A stretch of DNA of 64,000 nucleotides from Rotaria sp. Silwood1 (lineage: Eukaryota > Rotifera > Eurotatoria > Philodinida > Philodinidae): NCBI GenBank assembly GCA_905250075.1, contig CAJNOP010000003.1, forward strand, positions 1,128,395 through 1,192,394, given 5' to 3'. Position 1 is the stretch's first letter. Each line of letters begins with the position of its first letter. Shown here piece by piece: positions 51,412 to 64,000 of this stretch. The position numbers and the translations under genes are program-made. The notes under the pieces were generated by a model, which was given only the letters and a program-made list of their open reading frames with translations, was not told the origin of the DNA and ran no database searches.

Positions 51412-54400
51412 GATCAAACTAAGAAATTTATAAAAACAAAATTATATAAAATATCATTCTTTTATATTATCATAATAGGCTTTCTTTTTTCTTTGGTCTA
51501 TAGAAGAAAATATTTTTCATATTATTTTTTGTTTTGAAGTACAACAACAAGAAAAAAATAAAGACGAATAAATAAAAGTGCATCTATGGGTTTAATAGAA
51601 GGACATGATCGATTCATCAAAATAGTTAATATTGACACAAAAAAATGACGTCGTTTGATGTGTAAACGATGCTTAAAAACATATAGGTCTTTCTTTTGTT
51701 TACTATTGAAAGTTTTTTGCTCTCTTTTGATCTAATACAATGTTAATATTAATGTTTCTCGGAAACACTAAAGTCTCTCATTAACGCTTTTTTTATTGGA
51801 GAAAATGATTTGGTAGTTATTAACAAAAATAATTTCTAATGATTGTTTGTGATAATAAGGGTAATATTAGACGAAACATGTAAAGACACTTGACCTTTAA
51901 AGGACATTGATAACGAAAAATTTTGTACTTGAAAAGATAAATCAGAATAGAGAGAGAAATGAAGACAACACATCGAGTATAAGACGAATGGGGTACTCTC
52001 TCTCTCTTAATATATATTTAAAGAATATGATTTGTTACTCGTCATGCATTGAATATGAATGTGCCTTTAGCTATAACATAGATGGCGGAGTTTCTCATCA
52101 ATAAGTACAATGGTTAAGGAATGAACAAAAATATATTTCAATGTTCAACAATAATTCATACAGATAGTGATGATAAGATTGTTTGAGTTTATTTATCATA
52201 TCAAACGAATTCATTTAGATTTTCACTTAGTGTTTCATCATTTTCTTATGTATTCATTATTTTTGGTACTGTTAGGAATGTAGTAGAAATCATGCCGATA
52301 CGCAGGAGTAACAGAATATGTAGGTTAGATTATGCATAATCCTTACCTAAAGTGAATACTATTAGGCTTAGCCACATCCGAATTAAGATTACTTCCTACG
52401 AGATCAGTACTGATTTCTTCTCAACGTATTTTTATTGTCTTTAGTTGAAGCGAAACGATCACTGTATTATTTGGTAAGCTCATTTTTGTGTCACTATTTC
52501 TTTCAACAGTCGAAAAAGTTTAGTCGAACGATTTGTACATCGAGCTCATTATTTTTCGATAATGTGTTTGAAAGCGATACAGCCAAACAATATTTTATGT
52601 CAAGGCGAAACATTTAGATCAATTGACACAGATGCTCTTCTTTCTTTGGTATTTGAGATGAAGATAGATAATAATCATCATGCTTTGAAGGCTAAACTAG
52701 GTTTCTGATTACTTTTAAACATCATAGCTAAAATTAATGAACAGTAATTATTAAAACCAAAAGTCAACAATTATCAGCGTTCTCTTGTGATCTGAGTAGA
52801 ACACTTAATGACGCATCTTTTGAAAAAAAGAATCAACATTTATCATGTTCCTGAACAGAATTACATGCAAAACTTTCGCCACATTTGGTATACATTGTGA
52901 TGAAGAAAATTAAACAATAAATAGAGCAGTAGATCTAACTAACTATGTCATTATGTTTATTAATGAGGTCTTTTCATTTATTTATACAAAATTTTCTGAC
53001 TTGATCATAGTTCCTTTCTTGTGTCATATTGTCATTCACTTTGTTTTATTGAGTAAAACACTTTTGTAATGATTAATGAAGCATCAGAAGAATTTTGGCT
53101 GCAAAAAATATTTGAAAAAAATAGTCTGAAATAGTGTTTATTTTTACACTTATCTGAATTTCAAGCTTTCATATTTTCTGCATACATTAAACATCATAAA
53201 TCTATCAACACGACAGAAGATTATGATCATATTGTTTGTTGTAATGGATCAAAATGTGATTTCATATTAAAATACTAATCCTACAAAAAAAGTACTCTCT
53301 TTCTAGTTTAGTATCAGGGTCAATATTATAGATTATAATCAATAAATACCATCAATACTTGAGTATTTTAAAAATAAAGAACAAGTGAAACATTATCTCT
53401 TTCAACACAAAACATGTGAAATATCCCCTGCAACTCAAATTTCTTCTCATGTTGATACATCAAATTTACTTAATCTTAATAGCTTACTAGAAAATTATTA
53501 CGAGCTTGGAAATCGGTCAAAGCTGTTTGAACTTTTAAAACCAATTGATTTCTTTTATCAATTATTAGGGTACTAAAGATGATCTATTTTGCTCGACTTT
53601 TAATGATTTTACCAATTCAGATATATGAGCGCAAAAGTTTTTATAAAGATGGAGCTTACGCTATCTTATCATACGATGAGAACTTCGAATCATGCTGCAT
53701 GAATTTATTATGCTCATGAAAAATTAGCAAACAATCAGACGTTAAATTTGGTTTGAATGAAAAATTTTTCACCTCTATGGTTTCATGGCAAAAATTTGAG
53801 AAAAGACTTTCTTCTATTATGAAAGTTATGCCAACTACTAGTTTCATGTAACTATGACGATACTTTATTGAAGAAAGTTAGACAAAACAAAGCATTTGAT
53901 GTTGAATTACTCAATGAAAAGTTTTGAAAGAGTTCTTATTTCGTTTCCATATCAGTGTATATAGAACGTACCGGAGTAAAATAGATATTGATTTTATTAG
54001 AAACTTCAAAATTTATATGAATTTTACGTTGTATACTCTCATGGAATTGTAGCCTTTTTGTCGAAAGAACTACTAGTTGGTTAATTAATTTATTAAACAG
54101 ACCAGTCCAGTCCGGTCGACGAAAAAACTATGTAAATTCTGAGTATGAAATAGTCTAATGTGAAATAAATGGTTCTTATACTTTTTGAAATCGTTGTAGT
54201 TTTGAAAAGTTAGAAACTCCTTCGATACAAAACATAGCGAAATAATATATTCTTGTTCATGACAATAAGACATCTAATTAGTCTGAATCAGTTTACTACC
54301 TAGATCTTGCTCAGGTCTATATAAAGATTATATGTAAACAAGTTTATCGAAGATAACCAATAAACTTCCACAGAATTGTACCTGATTTAAAAACGTTCCA

Positions 54401-55932
54401 CCACCTCTGCAGACAGGTTATTTTTAATTATAATAATATGAATTAATACTAAAAAACGATACAATTCTGTATCCAACAATGAGTTATTTTGTTATTAGAA
54501 ATTGAAAAGAAACTTTTTTTATGTCATATAGAAGATCACGAGATAATGATTATCATTTTCACATCTCACATTATGGATGTATCAATTACTAGAACATGAT
54601 GTCAACCATGACAGTTTTTTTTAGTATTAAGAATAGTCCCATGCTTTGTTTATATTAACTATGACCAGCTTTTGTTTTGTTTTATCTACAATTGTAGTCG
54701 AAACTCATGAAATACAGAACAAAGCTTTCGAAATCGATTGGAAATTCTTATTTTTTTGTTTTTTTCTTGTGGCCTATTCGAGCTAATCTTGAGACCTGTG
54801 TTTTTTATTAGACAAAACCTTAAAATAGCCTCGAAAAGAGCGTTCAACCTTGATCCTGATAGGCATGAAGGATCGTTAGAAGTTCGGTAATTCTCAATAC
54901 TGAGTATGCATTTTTGTAAGCAGAAATAAACCAATTCTTTGAATTTCTAATTTGAGGTTAGAATATTTCTAATGTTGAGAACTACTGAACTCCTAGTAAT
55001 TCTCATGCTAGTTGTCATTAGTTTTGATCATTCTTTCCGAAATTATACTTAGATTTTGTTTAATGTGAAACTCGAGCCTCAAAATCAAATGGAATAGATC
55101 AGAAAAAAAACTAAAAAACGAGAATTTTCCACTAACTCCAAAACATTTGCTTTTTATTTCATGAATCTCAGTTACAGCTTCAGATAGAGCAAAAAAAATG
55201 ATCATCATGGTTAATATAAAAAATCGATAGTAGCTACATTCTTAATAAAGAAAAAAAATGTTATCGTTGACATCATTTTCTAGTTATTCTCATCGCAGAT
55301 AGACAAAAGCCAACCAGTTAATCTACCGTAATAATCTATATCATTGATGAAAATTAGTTGTTAATAACTAACACGATTTCAAAAATTATAATGAATTTAG
55401 ATCCTATAAATTGGAGACTTAATATCGTATTATCAATTCATATATATGCACGAAAGTTATAACAGCCTTTCATAGATGTTCGAAAAAAATAGGTTGATTA
55501 CAACAAATATTTACTGATTTAAAAGTTTCATAAATTATACTTTGAATAATTTTATCTACGAGCTCAGTATGTCTTGTTTAATCTAAATACAGTTAGGTCT
55601 TTTAACATCAATTTCCACTTGTAGAATCAATATAAATTCATTATTTAAGATTTTAAATACGTATGATTCATTAATTTAATATTTTACAAGAAAAATTCAA
55701 GATACACTGATCAACACAATGACTATTCACCATGACAAGATATACAACAGGAAAACAACAATATATTCTTTTATTTCAATGAAAAATAAAATATATTATA
55801 ATAATATATTCAAATTTCACAACAATCATGATTTTTCTATCATCTTTCTTTAGCTTTCTACAAAAACGACCAAATAATGTAAGTATCGGGCGTTCAATCG
55901 ATAAAAGCTATAAAAGAATCCGATATTCAATT
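51412..55932. other. 4.5-kb intergenic region, AT-rich, no gene recognised
   Basis: This lies upstream of the AK2-like gene and downstream of the SLC35B2 pseudogene. Many short frames exist (51907-52104, 52435-52617, 53385-53576, 54686-54934), but none has a domain, codon pattern or splice partner like the real genes here. The last 200 bp (55730-55932) are similar to the final 165 bp of the window. Confidence 0.5.
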
Positions 55933-57645
55933 TTAAACGATGCTACTCTTTGATTGTTTGTTTCTTTTAAATTGGATATATGCATGAATAAAAATAGATA
56001 AAAATGCTAAATATATACCAAGAATCGAATACCAACTTAAATGATGATCATAGAATAAACATGATAAAGGAATACTAAATGCTTGCCGTATAGTCATTAT
56101 TATTGTAAATATAACTGGACCAAATTCTTCTATTGTTGAAAATATAAATAATTATCCAACTGATGAACATATTGATGTTGCAAATGCATGTATGAGAAAT
56201 GATTGATGTCGTTGCATAAATAATATACATTCAAGTAGAGTACCACTAAGAATAAGGGATGTGCAAGTAAGAACCGTTGAGATACAATTAACACAAAGCA
56301 TCATATGAAGAAATGATATCGAATAACTATCAAATACATGTTTTTGATAGCTTGATGTAACAGAATCGAAAATCTACGACAAAAAAAGCGCAATCTATAA
56401 GAAATCATATTGATACTTCTCTAAGTTTATCTGTATACATGTAAACAATCTTTATCCCTTTAGTTTCTTCACTTCTTTTACTCTATTTATTCTCTTTACC
56501 TCTTCTATTCATTTTAGTTCCTGTAATCCAAAGACACTGAAGAAGTAAAACATCAAAATGAGTAAAGCTAATTATAAGACTCAATGAGCTACCATGATTA
56601 AAACCTTTACAGTGAATTAAGGGACAAAGATTGTTCAGAGTTGAATAAGAACAGTTAGACTAGAATAATTTCAATTTCTTGTTGACCTGTATATAGTAAT
56701 ATTTCATTGCTTAAAAATGATTTCGATAAATAGTTTCGAATGAAATGAATCCTTCAATCCGAATAGTGATCAACATAATTCAACCATTACACTTAAATTC
56801 AGGGTGCGAAGTTTTCTCAACAAAATATTGATCCAACTTAGACCATTCGAAGAAACCTGATATGACTGCAAATCGATAAATTTTATTATTTGATAGTTCT
56901 TAGGAAAATGTATATTCTTTTACGTGATTAAAAAATTAGATGTACTGCAGTTCCTTTAATGGTCGACATGTATAGTGTCGTCTACTTTAGCAGACTTTTC
57001 TTATAATATTGGACTTACTAAATAACATGTCAATAATATCATTCCATTTATTGTTGTTATCTTTTGCGTTGCTTTTTTCAGTGGTAACTTAATTGTATCA
57101 TTTTCATGATAACCAGATAAAAATAGTGCAATACCAACAGCCATCAGTAACATTAATAAATATTGTCTTAATGGATATGTTTTACCTGAAACAAATTTCC
57201 CAACAATCATAACTGGTATTGTCTTTATACTTTTAGCAATAACTTGAACAGGAAAACTAATATATTGATATAATGGTGGTCCTGATGATACTACTTTTTT
57301 TGCTGGATAAAACAATTTTAATGATATATCAGCAACTATCACAGCTAAAAAGCGATTCGCAAAAACAAGAAATTGAGAATTTGTAAATTTTTCATTATCA
57401 TAAGTGCGAATCATAATACGTTCTTGTAATAAACCCCATGATAGATAAGAAATTTGAAGATCAAAAAAATGAGAAAATTAGTTTGAAAAAACGATAACGA
57501 ATAAAATTTGATGTTGTTGAATTTGTTTCGACTGGTGAAGATATGATTCCTTTATTATCATTATTATCTGATAGTGATGAATTGAATGTATTCGATATGA
57601 AAAGACGGATGAGTAACCGTATAAGTCCGCACAATGGTTGTGGCC
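55933..57645 (-). pseudogene. Broken PAPS transporter 1 copy (SLC35B2-like)
   Basis: Two exons are visible, about 57019-57645 and 55933-56373, joined in phase 0 by a GTAAGT donor and a GTAG acceptor. The sequence follows SLC35B2 closely (LQISYLSWGLLQERIMIR, NSQFLVFANRFLAVIVAD, FPVQVIAKSIKTIPVM, VIFTIIMTIRQAFSIPLS). SLC35B2 carries the sulphate donor PAPS into the Golgi. Three lesions are seen. First, a one-base shift in an A7/T7 run at 57463-57469 separates the upstream and downstream frames. Second, an in-frame loss of about 20 residues occurs where PLYQY meets ISFPVQ, removing most of one membrane helix. Third, a TAA stop at 56152-56154 sits where the family has CAA (Gln). The N-terminal exon(s) upstream of 57645 were not found. 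The remaining frame stays open to its normal stop, so decay is fairly recent. Confidence 0.8.
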
Positions 57646-60014
57646 CTTAAAAGAGTAAAAATACATTGTAATATTATTTTTTTGATTGAAGTGTTTACAG
57701 AAACTACAATGTGTTAATGTATTACTGAGAGACGAAAATATTGTTTTTTCCTAAAAAAGAGGGAAATGCATATCTTCTATAATTTGATCTTATGAACTGT
57801 TATTTTGTTTATGAATAAAGGATGATGTGTTTGTAAAAGATTGCATTTTGAAAACAGTCATAAGATTTGATGAGTTTAAAAGATTTTTTGACTGTCTATC
57901 ATTCAAGTTTTCGTGTTTTGATCTACCCTTGGTAACAGCATTATTAGCTAGCTAATACGCACCCAGTGCTAGATCATCTTTAATTTTAAATGATTCTATT
58001 GCAAACATGTTGTAGATATAATCTTTCAGTGGATCTAAAGAAACCATGCTGAAGCTTTCTCAGTTAATTGTTTCTAGCCATGCGTGAAACCTCGAAAGAT
58101 CATTTCATTTTGATAAGGTATATAATTTACTTTGTCAAGAAAAACAAAATATGTAGTTTTTTTTTCTCGTATGTTGATATATGTTGATGCACTTCTTTCA
58201 AACACTTTTTCTGGCAATTTATTAAAAACAACATTATTTCATTAGCATATATTATCACATAGCAGTGTCAGACAATCAATTTTGTTTTTCAGTAAGATAA
58301 ATTTTAAGTTATGTTTCATAAAGTATTGATATTTCTACTTTTTTATGAATCCGAAACATCTATATTATTAATACTTACATCTTTTATAAGCCAATTTTTT
58401 TTAAATGAGAAAAAGAATAGCAATTGAAATAGCAAATGAGAAATAACTAATCTGATTAGCAAGTAATTGAAGCAGCCAGGTATCTTCAGTAATAAGTCGT
58501 AGTAGGCTCATTTGTTTGTTGTAACAAATTACTAAAAGAAAAATGAACAAAAAATAAGCTTAATAACAACATATTTGCACGTACAATAGATAAGCAATGT
58601 GAAGGAGATAATCGAAATAATAGCGTATAAATTCACTCGAAAGGAAACGACGAGTTTTTGATATAAAATAATTATATAATGTTAATGGACACATACAGTC
58701 GCAATTACAGTTAAATTAAAATGAAAAAAACATATTGAAGATCGATATATTGAGTAAACAATCTATATTTTTATGGGCGTTTAACCGTAACCTATAAAGG
58801 GTAACTCATTTAGAAACACAAGAACGAAAAATATTTTGCAAAGCTTAATTACTTAAAATATTAGAATTTGTTTTTCTTTGAGCACAAATAACTATCATTG
58901 AGTATTAGAGTTGGACACAAAGCAAGACGATGTCTTTATATTCTGCAAAGTAAAATATCAAATTATGATCATCGAAAACAGCTTTGGTTGAATTTTAACA
59001 AAGAAAAAATGTAGAACGAATTGAACAAGATGGTATCAGCTGATATCCAGAATTTTCTCCTAAAAAATTACATTGAAATTAAAACGGCAGATATATAAAA
59101 ATCAAGTAAAGTAATCATTGAAAAAATTGTATTTATATCTCTTATTACCGTCGTTTTGCCACGTTAAACTATAATATTTACTGATGAGTTTTAAATCAGT
59201 TGATTCTCATGGTAACATTTACATGCTTTTTACTGTTCATCTTAATGATGCATCAACTTCTTCGACATCAAGTCTAGTCAATGACTCAGTTCCATCTTCG
59301 TCAAAGTTTTGTACTGTGAAATCTGCAAGGTGTGAGTGTAAATGAAATGAAGATTCATATTTATCCCTACACTGTGTATCGTATCATTTATTTCTGGTGT
59401 CTTTTGATACTTAAACTATGAATTGTTATTATTTTGAAATAAATTTAAATAAAATCATATAGTATGAAATAAAGTAGCAACATTGTTGCTTGTGAACTCT
59501 ATTAAAAAATACTGCCCAAAAAGTGTATTAACTGTGCAGAACAGGATTAGAGCTGTCACTTGAACTTTACTTTAAAAATTAAAGTTAAAGTGATCTATCT
59601 TAAAGTTTAATATTTAAAGAAATCAAAGTTAAAATAGTTTTTTGAACGTGTACATTTTATACTTAATAACAATGTTGATCAGCTGTAAATGTATCTCGAA
59701 ATTCTACATAAATCATTTATAAAAGGAATCAATTCATTATAAATGAAGGTAAAACGTATTCTAGATGTTGACAGGAAAAAATTGAATTTTTAACTTATGT
59801 AAAATTATACAGTAACAGATTTTTGCACAGCATTGTCATTGATAAGCCATCGAGAAGTCTACACTTTTTCAAAAGCTTAGTGTATTTGGATCTTGTGAAC
59901 ACATTTCATCTGCTATATGTGATTCGTAAAATGCTAACAATGCAAAACTAAGATGGAAACAATCAAGTTTGCAAACCTATATAGTATTTTTATATAAGAA
60001 AAGTCGAGTGTCTT

Positions 60015-60475
60015 ACTTCAATAGAACCTCTCGAAAATGGGTTTATACGGCAGTCACTTAGTATTAGAAGGCTTCCTGGTATTGGGTAGAAAATAGAAAC
60101 TTTCTGTCTAAAGGTTGAAATTAGCTAAAAAAATCGGCCATTTTGACCATGACACTGTCGAAAAGTAACAAAATGAAGGTCTTATTCCGACTAGTTTAAG
60201 AAAACAATATCGAATCACATAGATTACATTGAAAAGCTTTGTATCATCCACAACTCACTTATACTCTCGCTCAGGTCACTTTTCGGAATTGTTTTGGATG
60301 TGACTAATCGAAAGAGAATTTCAGGTGGGTCAATTTGGTGAATTTTTATAAGATATCATCCTTTAGACCGCATAATTCCATTTTCTATCTAATAACAGAA
60401 AAAATTTCAAAACTAAAATGGGTACTGTTTAAGTTAGTCCTCAAGAGGCTCTAATAAAGTAAGACATACGACTCC
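60015..60475. repeat. Imperfect foldback repeat
   Basis: Left-arm words (ATAGAACCTCTCGAA; TAGAAAATAG...TCTAAAGGTTGA; TCGAAAAGTAAC) recur in the same order in the reverse complement of the right arm (TTAGAGCCTCTTGAG; TAGAAAATGG...TCTAAAGGATGA; CCGAAAAGTGAC). The arms are about 200 bp and diverged, with the centre near 60240. It is not obviously the same family as 36181-36785. Confidence 0.5.
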
Positions 60476-61309
60476 AGTTCTTCGTACAAAAAAACTAGGT
60501 AGATTTGCAGACTTGTGCATTAGCGAGTCTTAGGTGAGGAGAAATGTTCGATCGACTAATGCTGAACAGGCTTTCCAATTTAAAGTCAATAAAATATGAC
60601 TGTTATGTTCAATTTTAGATGAACAATAAGAAACACATATACGTTTTTAATGTTTGGACAGTCAAAATGGTAAAAAATTGAATTTTTGCAAATAAACGAT
60701 TTTTATTCATTTTTACAATCTTTCAGCACTTTTGAGTTTGTTCTCATATAAGACGACAGAAAAACTGAAGCCTACATATTATTGATGAGTGCACTAAAAA
60801 TGATCCATTGATGTATGTATAAAAACAAAATCGTTTTCACTTGAATTTTACACTGTCAGTATTTTATTTTATGAGCACTCTGCATAGTTAGAGTTTCTTT
60901 TTTAATATCAACAGTTAATTATATTTTGTGGAAGCTCATAAAAGAATATAATTCAAGAAGAAAAGCTCTGTCAGTTAGCAATGTCAATTCGCTCTTCAAA
61001 AGTACGCATTAAATAATGAAGAAAAACTAAATTATAGACATTGAAAACCGAAGATTGTGTGCACAGAGAGCATGAATAGTAGAATCACGTAAAACAGATA
61101 GTACTTAGGTCATACCAAAAGTAGTGAGCCCTACATCTTAATTTCTTTTTGACTGCTTGGAGAAATTTTCTTTTCATATGAACAGATTCTTACACCCTCT
61201 AGAGCTGCGCTAACTAGTTTTTTTTACTGATTAGTTCAGTATGAAAAAATTTTTAAAGTTTTAAAAGATGTCTCTAAAAGTCTGAGTATATTTAAAAAAT
61301 CAAGGTTAT

Positions 61310-61440
61310 ACAAAGGCGGGGAAACCGCGAAATTTCGTCATGCACCGTCACTGCCACGCCTCGTCAAGTTTTAGCACCGCCACACCGGCGGGGCGGGGCG
61401 GGGCGGGACGGGGCGATTTTACACCGCAGCTCGTCCATCT
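61310..61440. other. GC-rich island with G-quadruplex-like run
   Basis: This short block is strongly GC-rich in AT-rich surroundings. At about 61388-61416 the + strand has five successive G-runs of 3-4 separated by one or two bases (GGCGGGGCGGGGCGGGGCGG and on). A CGAAATTTCG palindrome lies to its left. It may be a transposon or SINE remnant; there is no coding match. Confidence 0.6.
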
Positions 61441-62574
61441 CTGATTCAGGCAACAAATTATATATCGAAACATGTAGCAAATAAAATGCAAACCAAATCA
61501 GTGACTTTCGCTTGTTTTTCTTATAGATAACTTTTATTTGAAGTATAGAAGAGTACACAAAAAGTAAGTTTCCCATAGAATAGGGAAAAGTTACTTGGCT
61601 ATTATTTATTACTATGTTTTCACCCAAAAAACAAGTAAGCTTTAATTTGAAATGAGTAAAATAATCTACTTTTACAAAAATCAAGTGAAATTGATTTTAT
61701 TTACAGTTAGTAGCTTCACTAATTTCAGAATGCTGATCATCATCTATATCTGCAGTCATCATTATATAGTACGTGCCAACTACAAAAGAACATAGAAATT
61801 ATGTTATGAGCTAAGCTCTGCATTTTATAATTTGTAAATTATTATTTTCGATCGTAATATGAAAATCAATCTGAGTTTTGACAATATTTAGAATTAGGCA
61901 TTATAACCAATAATTATATGTGAATCAATTGACTGAGTTGCTCAGCAATTTTGACAATATATACATAGTTAAAAACCCTAAAACTATAAAATCTACTATA
62001 AAAATTGAACGTTAAAGCTCATTTTGTCTTCCGATCGGTAGTAGTAGGTTTATACGAATTGAGCAGCCTTCAATTGCGTTGAATAGTAGTTTTGAATAAA
62101 AAAATATCAAATTTATCCGTTCTTTTAAAGAAATGATATCTCTGTTGAAGAAAACCAAATGAAACAAAGCATAATATTCAATCGTATATAATGCAGAGTA
62201 CGATAAGTGATGAATTTTATTTGTCAAAATAAAGACAAGAATTTTTTCTATTTTGTTCGAATAAATTGTCCACTATAGTATAAGTCCATTATCACACTCT
62301 GTATATATATCATTTATTGTTGGTGTTCACCATGAGCACGTATCATTACCTTGATGTTCAACCTGACCACCATCACTACCATCACCATTACCTAATACAT
62401 CAATAGATATCAATAATTTTAAATAAACCCATTCTGAGTGTAGGCTAGAGCGCATCGAGTATGAAAATTTTCTAACGCGGACCTGATTAAACCGTATTTT
62501 GATATTCACAATGAAAATTTTTAATCGAAATTAGATAGCCGCCCCTAAAGTAAAAGATACCTTTTTTTTTTGAG

Positions 62575-63080
62575 GTTTTTGTACTCAGTCACTCGCGCAC
62601 CTAACATATTCCACAGATGACTGGACCCATTGAGTCCAGAATTTTTTGGACTCGGATCTCGGTCGGATCCGTTGGACTTTGGTGTCGGTTTGAGTATTTG
62701 TGAGGAGAAGACCCTTACTAGAGCCTTTATCGATCGCTCAAATCTCATTGCGACTCCGTTAGAGTCGCAATGACCGTGAAAAACTTTCTTCCAAGGCAAT
62801 GTCTAAGTTATACTAATAAAACAGACAAGTATTTTTACTGTTACATAGTGACTAGTTTATTTTTTCATGTGTTAAATGATGAACACAAATACGCTACCGT
62901 GTGACTCATCGATAAATTTTAAGAAAAAAACATCAGAGAGAGAGACATTCTCATTACCAAGTAGAACAAAAAGTAGTATGGATAATAGTCTAAAAACCCT
63001 GCGGAGCCTCTCGAAGTCGAAGCCAGAGCTATAGGATGATGGTCCCTAGAGTTAGACTCGGACTTTAGAGTCAAAGGTGT
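62575..63080. other. Hairpin-rich, GACTC-containing GC-richer block
   Basis: Several short perfect hairpins occur, for example ATTGCGACTC-CGTTA-GAGTCGCAAT at about 62749-62773 and CGGATC...GATCCG near 62655-62670. Repeated ACTCGGA/GACTC words recur again at 63045-63075. It looks like a decayed repeat; no gene is supported. Confidence 0.4.
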
Positions 63081-63837
63081 TTACTGAGTAAGAATCTAAT
63101 CCTCATCTTCACATTAACACTTTAATACTTTGACATAATTGAAAATACTTCGGTATACTTCACATCACTTGTAAATACTTCGAGTTAGTTCCGCATATTT
63201 TAAATTACTACTGCACTTTTATGTACCTTTTCACTTGAAGTACATCAATTCTTCCTCCTGAGATCAAGAACTACGTTTATGCACTTCCGAAAGGTATGTC
63301 AGGGCTATTTAATGGTTCGATCGCTCTCGGCAACAATGATTTATATGTGATCAGAACATTTAGTTGTCTCGATAAGTAAAGATCTTAGATGAAATACAGA
63401 CAACACCCTTTTTAACATCAGGTAGGCACCGCAATCGCCAGAAATGGAGTGGTCAGAAACCACAAAATATAACGGTTAAAGTAACTTAAGTTAGAATGCG
63501 ATTTATGAACGGAATTGATTGGGATCACATTTTTTAAGCTACACAATGGGTGATTCAAAACCTTTCAATCTTTACATCAGGTATCACGGTGTTACTGCTA
63601 TATAATATCAATATAGTACAACAAATTGAGACTTTTTTTTTTTATTAAAGTTAAATTTTAAAGCCATACTGTAACTTTAACTATCTCACTCAAGTGTTTT
63701 CAAAGCTAAAATATTATTTAAAGACAGAAAAGGTTGTTTTCCTATGTCTTTCTTGTCAACAGGACACGATAAAACGCACGACAGGACACAGTACGAATGT
63801 GTTATTCAGTGTCCAGCTCTGTTATTGTCTATGACTA

Positions 63838-64000
63838 GATATTCGACAGGAAAAACAATAATATATACATTTCATAATTAAAATGATTTTTCTGCCTTTT
63901 TTTTGTCTTTCGCTCTGTACACAAGCTTCAATGAATTACACTCACCAAGAGTTGAATTAATAACAAAGTATAAAAAAGTCAGATATTCAATTTCAAACGA
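63838..64000 (-). other. 3' end of a probable second SLC35B2 copy, cut by window edge
   Basis: The last 160 or so bases match the pseudogene's downstream flank at about 55730-55940: GACAGGAAAAACAATAATAT versus AACAGGAAAACAACAATATA, GATTTTTCT in both, and AGATATTCAATTTCAAACGA versus CGATATTCAATTTTAAACGA at the stop codon. Read on the minus strand, the last bases end in TGA where the pseudogene has TAA. A paralogous gene on the same strand should start beyond 64000. Only the similarity is seen; the gene itself is not. Confidence 0.5.

Larger units (their letters stand above)
57667..63840. other. 6-kb region with decayed repeats and GC-rich islands, no gene seen
   Basis: AT-rich filler is interrupted by an imperfect foldback (about 60015-60475), a GC-rich island with a G-quadruplex pattern (61310-61440), hairpin-rich GACTC-bearing DNA (62575-63080) and degenerate ACTT-type repeats (63105-63245). 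Frames 61364-61684 and 62545-62799 are by-products of the GC-rich blocks. The patchwork looks like transposon debris. Confidence 0.5.

Noticed and set aside
61364..61684. 106-codon minus-strand frame across the GC island
   Set aside because: Its Pro/Arg-rich end is just the G-run read in reverse; the rest has no domain.
63300..63340. GGTTCGATCGC word resembling a tRNA T-arm
   Set aside because: No matching acceptor stem, D-arm or anticodon arm could be placed around it.

Overview
The window is nuclear DNA of a small invertebrate animal. It is AT-rich (roughly 28-30% GC by eye), and its genes are split by mostly 50-80 bp GT-AG introns. Animal-type families dominate: a Hairy/E(spl) repressor ending in WRPW, a Shaw-like Kv channel, a class A GPCR, SLC5, TMX1 and DRC8. 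One intronless, GC-richer, bacterial/fungal-type lactonase sits among them. This mix suggests a bdelloid rotifer (Rotaria-like), but that is an inference; no species-diagnostic sequence was tested. All exon structures below were joined by hand from splice signals and reading phase, and each joined gene has a length divisible by three.

Layout. 1.9-3.8 kb: Kv channel (-). 8.3-9.7 kb: unknown three-exon gene (+). 12.8-15.4 kb: eight-exon single-pass membrane protein with a PPxY tail (+). 18.2-20.0 kb: GPCR (+), converging on an unknown low-complexity gene (-, 20.2-21.9 kb). 24.8-27.5 kb: a stand-alone dynein-stalk-like protein and a DRC8/EFCAB2-like protein (+), only 29 bp apart. 28.4-29.4 kb: metallo-beta-lactamase-fold lactonase (+). 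31.8-32.7 kb: HES repressor (-) with a long upstream region rich in repeats. 39.3-51.4 kb: four genes on the minus strand (TMX1-like, SLC5 cotransporter, CIA30/NDUFAF1-like, AK2-like). 55.9-57.6 kb: broken SLC35B2 (PAPS transporter) copy (-). The last 160 bases resemble the 3' end of that pseudogene, so a second copy probably lies just outside the window.

Gene relations. The dynein-stalk-like protein and DRC8 would both act in cilia. AK2 and CIA30 are both mitochondrial, are adjacent, and share a strand. In each pair the layout would suit co-transcription with trans-splicing, but this is not proven. TMX1, SLC5 and the PAPS transporter are ordinary ER, plasma-membrane and Golgi functions with no visible link.

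Mobile or structural DNA is frequent outside exons: a 325-bp foldback with perfect 83-bp arms in an AK2 intron; two copies of a long palindromic family (one intergenic, one in an SLC5 intron); a third imperfect foldback; a TTAA-flanked MITE; a mariner-like relic in an intron; and GC-rich islands, one with a strong G-quadruplex pattern, near the right end.
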